DNA from: a virus
Direction: 5' to 3' (one strand)
Length of the DNA: 34,695 nucleotides
IMG/VR virus record: IMGVR_UViG_3300024520_000265
Coordinates: 1 to 34,695 of that record
Below, in pieces: positions 30,691 through 34,695 of this stretch. Every line of letters starts with the position of its first letter. Position 1 is the first letter of the stretch. The notes under the pieces were generated by a model. The model did not search any database. It was not told where the DNA came from and was given only the letters and a program-made list of their open reading frames with translations. The translations under genes were made by a program, and so were the position numbers.

Positions 30691-31056
30691 CTAAACCGCT
30701 ATGACGCGGCCGCGCGGACCTTCGAGACGTAGCGTAAAAGTACCCTCGGCCGCGTCGGGCTCAATCATCCCAACCTGGACGGCTTCATAAAGCACGACCT
30801 GCTTGCCGTTATACATGTCGAGCTGCGCGGTGCCGACGGCCGCACCCTGCAACGACTCGAGATCGATCCCGGGGCCGTCGAACACGGCGACCTCGATAAA
30901 CGGTTGAGAAGGCTCACGTTTATGGCCCGCCGGGCCGGTAAGGCCCTGGACACTCGTCCGGACGAATCGTTGCGTCGAAAACGACGCAGATCCTTCCAGT
31001 GTGAACGCTTGTCCGTTGAAGATAAACGACAAAACACCGCCGCGACTATCGGACAT
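30691..31056 (-). CDS. Tail tube protein (Mu gpM-like)
   Basis: A 121-aa protein of the Mu-type Phage_tail_tube family: GVLSFIFNGQAFTLEGSASFSTQRFVRTSVQGLTGPAGHKREPSQPFIEVAVFDGPGIDLE, then GTAQLDMYNGKQVVLYEA and TFTLRLEGPRGRVIA. It forms the inner tube of the contractile tail. It follows the sheath gene by 10 bp, with AGGGG as ribosome site. Confidence 0.9.
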   Translation of the reverse strand: MSDSRGGVLSFIFNGQAFTLEGSASFSTQRFVRTSVQGLTGPAGHKREPSQPFIEVAVFDGPGIDLESLQGAAVGTAQLDMYNGKQVVLYEAVQVGMIEPDAAEGTFTLRLEGPRGRVIAV

Positions 31057-31066
31057 GATCTAACCC

Positions 31067-32569
31067 CTAAAGCGCGGTCGCCGGATATTGGAGGCGGAAC
31101 CGGTTTTGCACCGCGAAGACGCGTAGTTGATTGATAAGATCCGGCTCAACGAGACAGTCGACCCGGTTCGGATCGGTCGGCGACCGCTGGACGATGAGCG
31201 ACGAAGCAAAAGCGGCCTCATTTTCCACCCAGCCCAGGCCGACCATCGCCGAGTATTCGGCGATCAGAGACCCCTTTAGCAGGTTCGGGGTGACGATCGC
31301 TTGGCCCTCGGCGATCGGTGTGTCGTTGTCCGCCAATTTGTAGCGCGGATACGACGAGACGATCATGGACTCGATCCGCCGATTGAACCGCATCAGCGTG
31401 TATAGCGTGTTGGCGTCGAGGAATGCGTCGTTAGCCGCCCCGAACGCGTCCGTTTGGTACGTCGAGATCAGCCGCTCGATCCGGACGACGCCATCGGCGC
31501 CACTGTAGGTCGTCGCCACGCCGTCAAAAAGCAGGGTATTCCGCTGGCCTTGGGTGAATTTAGCGGATCGCGCCGGTGGTAGGATCCCAACGAGATCCAA
31601 CGTCTGGACCGGCCGCGCCGGATCGGTCGCCAGCGATTGGCCGGCGCGGCCCATGACGGCCCCGGTAACCTGCCAGGGAGCCGCGGCGACCGGATCGAGA
31701 CCGATCACCGTCACATGCTCATCATTGATCGACGCAATACTACCAAGCGCCGCGACGCTATCGGTTGCCGCGGTGTAGGCGTGGCCGTAGATCCTACGAT
31801 TCCAGGCCCAACGGCCGGTAGCGGCGTCCAGTAGCGCGCCGATCTCGCTCAGACTCGTTGCATCGCGATACGGGATCCCGATCGAATCGTAGAGCCCGTC
31901 ACCCAGGATGGCGGCGACGCCCGAAAGCGCCGGGTTGACGGTCCCCGGAACCGACGCGATCGCAATGTCCGTCACACCGGCCGGGAACGACTCCCCGGCC
32001 CTGTAGTTGAATCTCACGTCGCTATAGCTCGCGAACGCGCCCGCGTGCTTCGCTGTCAGAGTCACGACACCCAACGCCGCCACCGCCGTTACCGGCATGT
32101 CGTCGGCCGCGGTGATCGCTGCGGCGATTGCTGCGGCGATCACCGTCTCGGAGTCGCCGCTGGTGACGGATGCGACGACGCGCCGGCCGTCTATATACAG
32201 GTACACCGCGCCGTCGGCCGTCGCCGTCGTCACTAGCGGCGCGATCGTTAGTGTCCACGTCGCGGCCGTCGCGGCCCCGTCGTCGTCGAGCGGTAGACAC
32301 CAGAGCTCCGAAAACGCGTCGTTTCGCCGGTACGCCTCGACCATGTCGAACAATACCGAGCCCTCGCCGAACAACCCGCGCGCCTGGCCGGCGCTGTCAA
32401 CGAGTACCGGGACGCCCGCGGCCGCGGTACCTGCGGCCAGCTTGTTGCCGATGATCAACGACGGACCGACCTCCGACGACGGCGTCGCGGCCGCGGTCGG
32501 ATCGACCTCGAGGAAAAACAACGGCGTTCGCAACGTGCCGCCCGCCGGAATGCTGTTAAAAGTCACCAT
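31067..32569 (-). CDS. Contractile tail sheath protein (Mu gpL-like)
   Basis: A 500-aa sheath. The N-terminus FNSIPAGGTLRTPLFFLEVDPTAA, the segment GPSLIIGNKLAAGTAAAGVPVLVDSAGQARGLFGEGSVLFDMVEAYRRNDAFSELWCLPLDDDG, and the C-terminal VDCLVEPDLINQLRVFAVQNRFRLQYP are characteristic of Mu L. It identifies a myovirus-type contractile tail. AGG about nine bases upstream supports the ATG at 32569. Confidence 0.93.
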   Translation of the reverse strand: MVTFNSIPAGGTLRTPLFFLEVDPTAAATPSSEVGPSLIIGNKLAAGTAAAGVPVLVDSAGQARGLFGEGSVLFDMVEAYRRNDAFSELWCLPLDDDGAATAATWTLTIAPLVTTATADGAVYLYIDGRRVVASVTSGDSETVIAAAIAAAITAADDMPVTAVAALGVVTLTAKHAGAFASYSDVRFNYRAGESFPAGVTDIAIASVPGTVNPALSGVAAILGDGLYDSIGIPYRDATSLSEIGALLDAATGRWAWNRRIYGHAYTAATDSVAALGSIASINDEHVTVIGLDPVAAAPWQVTGAVMGRAGQSLATDPARPVQTLDLVGILPPARSAKFTQGQRNTLLFDGVATTYSGADGVVRIERLISTYQTDAFGAANDAFLDANTLYTLMRFNRRIESMIVSSYPRYKLADNDTPIAEGQAIVTPNLLKGSLIAEYSAMVGLGWVENEAAFASSLIVQRSPTDPNRVDCLVEPDLINQLRVFAVQNRFRLQYPATAL

Positions 32570-32572
32570 GTT

Positions 32573-32812
32573 TTAGGCCTCCGGCGCCTTTTTGGCCGTC
32601 GTTTTCTTGGCCGTTTTCTTGGCCGTTTTCTTGGCCGGCTCTTTGGCCGGCGGTAACTCGACGTCGCCCGACTCGAGCGCGCGGATCCATTCGATCGACA
32701 ACGGAACCCAGGCGCCGCCGTCCGGCAAGAACGCGCGCGGGTTATGGTGGAGCCGCACACGTAGACCGGCCGCCGGCTTGACGAACATTCGGCGGCGTTT
32801 GCGATCTATCAT
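32573..32812 (-). CDS. DUF2635 (Mu gp38-like) protein with Lys-rich tail
   Basis: A 79-aa protein. The core MFVKPAAGLRVRLHHNPRAFLPDGGAWVPLSIEWIRALESGDVEL (about 9-53) matches DUF2635, found directly before the sheath gene in Mu-type tails. The last 25 residues are a PAKKTAKKTAKK repeat tail, not usual in the family. AGGAGG nine bases upstream supports ATG 32812; a shorter start at the second Met is possible. Confidence 0.8.
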   Translation of the reverse strand: MIDRKRRRMFVKPAAGLRVRLHHNPRAFLPDGGAWVPLSIEWIRALESGDVELPPAKEPAKKTAKKTAKKTTAKKAPEA

Positions 32813-32910
32813 GCGGGCGGACCTCCTAGCAGCGACGCTACCATAACGCCCCCCGCGCTGTCATTGTTGGCGCCGCTACACAAGGCGAAGCCCTTCGGTG
32901 AATTGCACAC
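32809..32910 (-). CDS. Possible 33-aa ORF before gp38
   Basis: A short frame from GTG 32910 (reading MCNSPKGFALCSGANN, then MVASLLGGPPA) ends with an ATGA overlap at the DUF2635 start. It overlaps the end of the upstream structural gene by 35 nt. The coupling geometry matches other genes here, but its length and lack of homology leave it doubtful; a shorter ATG-started leader of 11 codons is also possible. Confidence 0.25.
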   Translation of the reverse strand: MCNSPKGFALCSGANNDSAGGVMVASLLGGPPA

Positions 32911-34695
32911 CCTCGACGGTAAGCGACCAGAGCGCCACGTCTTGCGACGGCGTCCCGCCCGCGTCCATCTCGATCGCTAGCACTAGGCTGTCTCCAGGGT
33001 AGTAGTCCGCGATCGAAAACGGCCCGAACGTTAGCCGCAACGGTAGATTGTTGACCGTCCCGACGGGCGGGTTTAGCAGCTGCGTCTCCGCCGCCTTGCT
33101 GTTGTAGGCCTCGGCGTCGGCTATCAGGCGCGCGATCGGTACGATGCCGCCGGCGGGGTCTGCGACTAATACGCCCTGTGTCCGCAGACGTAACAGGCTG
33201 AGTATGAGATCGGGCGCGACCGTCGACGGGCTGCCAATGATCGAATAGGTCAGCGTAAAATACAGCGGAAACGCCGTGTTAAGTCCTGGCGGGATCTGGG
33301 CCTGCCAGCTGGCCGCGTCCCCGTTACCGTTGAGCAAACCCTTTTTAATCTTGTGATTCCAGCCGGTTGGCTGCCCACCCGTGCCGACCGCTATCTGGGC
33401 GTCGGCGGCTCCTGCGACCTCGGCCCAAACGTTACCGACGCCGAATATTTGAGCACGCCACTGAGCGAGCCCGCGCCGGCTCTGTTGTCCTTGTCGGTTC
33501 GTCGCGCTCGCCGATTCGTGGAGCCTCACGCGCTCCCACGTCGGCGCCGTCGTTAGCGGCGCCGTCACGCGGATCCGCGTCCAGTAGGCCGCGAGCCCGT
33601 CGATCGTCGTCGTGGCCCATGGAGTCGCGCCGCTGATCCCGTAGTGGAGATCCTCGAGCGACCCGGCGCGCAGAAATAGCGCGCTCGCGTAAAGGTGCTG
33701 CTCGTCGACGCTGGCCGCCATCGTGTCGGCCGCGGCCCAGGTGGCGCCGTCCCAATACTCGACGACATAGGCGCCGCCGACACCGGCGCCCACTTGATCG
33801 AGCAACAGTCCCCAGTGACGAAACGGATTGCTTGCCGCGTCCAATCTAGCGCTCGCGAAATAGATCGCATGTCCGGCGGCGAGGCCCTGGAAACTAAACA
33901 CCGAGGCCGACCGCGACGCCGCCGCCGCCGTGACATCTACCAGGCCGCCCGTCGTCGTTGCGTCAGACGTAACGACTTTGATCCCGGCCGAGTACGGCTC
34001 GCCGCGGCCCACACTAAACCCGGATCCGAGCTCGGGAAAGCCGAGCGCCTGATCGGCCCCAATCAACCGGCGGCGCGGATCTCGGAGGGAAGTCGCCTCC
34101 TGGTTAAAATCTACAACAAAGTCGACGTTTTGCGCCGCCGCCGCTGGGAACGAGAACAGCGGATCAATGACCGTCGACAACACGCGAACGATCGTCCCTG
34201 TACCGCTCAGCGCCGGATCGACTAGTACCGACAGCGTGTTGTCCGAATAACGGCCCCCCGTCGACGTGTACGACACGCCGTCGGCGGCGATATGGACCGC
34301 GGCGGACGCGTTAAATACGTTGGGCGAATAGAGCACCACGGCGGCAGAGCCGTCGAGCCGGATCGCGTCGGTGATGTTGGTGGATCCGCAGTTGTGCGCC
34401 TGCCCCTGGTAGCGGCCAGACGACTCGGCGCGGATCCCGGCGGCGATGGTGCCGGCGCTCTGGGGGATGTGCGTATCGTCGAGCGCCAGCACACCCGCGG
34501 AAACGCGAAACGCGCTCGACAGGCCGCCGCCCTCGACCCTGATCGACCCGCCGATCAATTTGCCGGCGCCGCTTTTGTGGATCCCGTCTCCGGCGCCGGT
34601 AGCGCCATCGCCGCGGAAATTGACACCGCGGATCGCTCCGGTCCCCGTCGTGTGTGTCACGCCGGCTAAGGCGCCGGCCGGGACTTGGACCGTGA
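32876..34695 (-). CDS. Beta-rich virion structural protein, N-terminus outside window
   Basis: The frame is open at the right edge and ends at 32876, giving at least 606 residues. The first 180 visible residues are a Gly/Ala/Ser/Thr-rich beta-helix-like section (GAIRGVNFRGDGATGAGDGIHKSGAGKLIGGSIRVEGGGL). A middle part includes SRSASVFSFQGLAAGHAIYFASARL and VVEYWDGATWAAADTMAAS, resembling carbohydrate-binding or lectin-like beta sandwiches. A C-terminal jelly-roll-like section ends WSLTVEGVQFTEGLRLV. It may be a virion fibre, spike or head appendage protein. GTG at 34660 is an in-frame start candidate, but no stop precedes it within the window. Confidence 0.8.
   Translation of the reverse strand, partial: TVQVPAGALAGVTHTTGTGAIRGVNFRGDGATGAGDGIHKSGAGKLIGGSIRVEGGGLSSAFRVSAGVLALDDTHIPQSAGTIAAGIRAESSGRYQGQAHNCGSTNITDAIRLDGSAAVVLYSPNVFNASAAVHIAADGVSYTSTGGRYSDNTLSVLVDPALSGTGTIVRVLSTVIDPLFSFPAAAAQNVDFVVDFNQEATSLRDPRRRLIGADQALGFPELGSGFSVGRGEPYSAGIKVVTSDATTTGGLVDVTAAAASRSASVFSFQGLAAGHAIYFASARLDAASNPFRHWGLLLDQVGAGVGGAYVVEYWDGATWAAADTMAASVDEQHLYASALFLRAGSLEDLHYGISGATPWATTTIDGLAAYWTRIRVTAPLTTAPTWERVRLHESASATNRQGQQSRRGLAQWRAQIFGVGNVWAEVAGAADAQIAVGTGGQPTGWNHKIKKGLLNGNGDAASWQAQIPPGLNTAFPLYFTLTYSIIGSPSTVAPDLILSLLRLRTQGVLVADPAGGIVPIARLIADAEAYNSKAAETQLLNPPVGTVNNLPLRLTFGPFSIADYYPGDSLVLAIEMDAGGTPSQDVALWSLTVEGVQFTEGLRLV

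Overview
This window is part of a high-GC tailed-phage (or prophage) genome. The virion genes form a contractile-tail module of the phage Mu type. The replication genes (AEP-type primase/helicase, family A DNA polymerase, helicases, RecB-like and VRR-NUC nucleases) indicate theta-type or similar replication, not Mu-style transposition. I saw no transposase, integrase, terminase, portal, major capsid gene or tRNA gene here, so lifestyle and the head module cannot be judged. The host is unknown; a Gram-negative is plausible from the amidase plus spanin-like proteins.

Layout. (1) 1-3596, minus strand: primase-helicase, then a 0.4-kb non-coding region with 14 copies of a GCGRGTTT motif (candidate replication origin), then a VRR-NUC nuclease and a partial unknown gene. 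(2) 3597-13412, plus strand: an HTH regulator behind a possible operator, a helicase and a DNA methyltransferase of foreign-looking composition, a second methyltransferase, two small genes, a long RecB-family nuclease fusion, a Lys-rich small protein, a secreted lytic transglycosylase-like protein, a second SF2 helicase and a possible SSB. Most neighbours are coupled by ATGA or GTGA overlaps. The operon ends at back-to-back terminators at 13411-13496. (3) 13495-15794, minus: DNA polymerase I-like gene and a small Cys-rich gene. (4) 15903-16685, plus: a DUF2190-type virion protein. (5) 16695-19417, minus: two small genes with a shared leader, then a lysis cassette (amidase, TM/coiled-coil protein, TM/lipobox protein, small protein). 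(6) 19447-20145, plus: a virion-like protein. (7) 20330-34695, minus: the late tail operon, read right to left as a partial beta-rich structural protein, a DUF2635 (gp38-like) protein, sheath, tube, G/G-T chaperone pair with a -1 frameshift site, tape measure, N, P, gp45, gp46, gp47, gp48 and fibre, and finally QueC, a DpdA-like enzyme and a 40-aa ORF.

The most notable content is the QueC-DpdA pair attached to the end of the tail operon. It predicts that this phage places a 7-deazaguanine (preQ0 or a derivative) in its DNA. The second striking signal is compositional. GATC occurs about once per 40-45 bp in native genes I counted (17 in the 684-bp gene at 6394-7077; 12 in the 543-bp gene at 24887-25429). 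Asp codons tend to be GAT when the next codon starts with C and GAC otherwise. The QueC-DpdA cassette lies in a 1361-bp stretch without a single GATC, and the helicase-methyltransferase block (4137-6397) has only six, so both look acquired. Together with two methyltransferases, this suggests a phage whose DNA modification and restriction-site content are unusual. How these parts relate is inference. All counts were made by eye.
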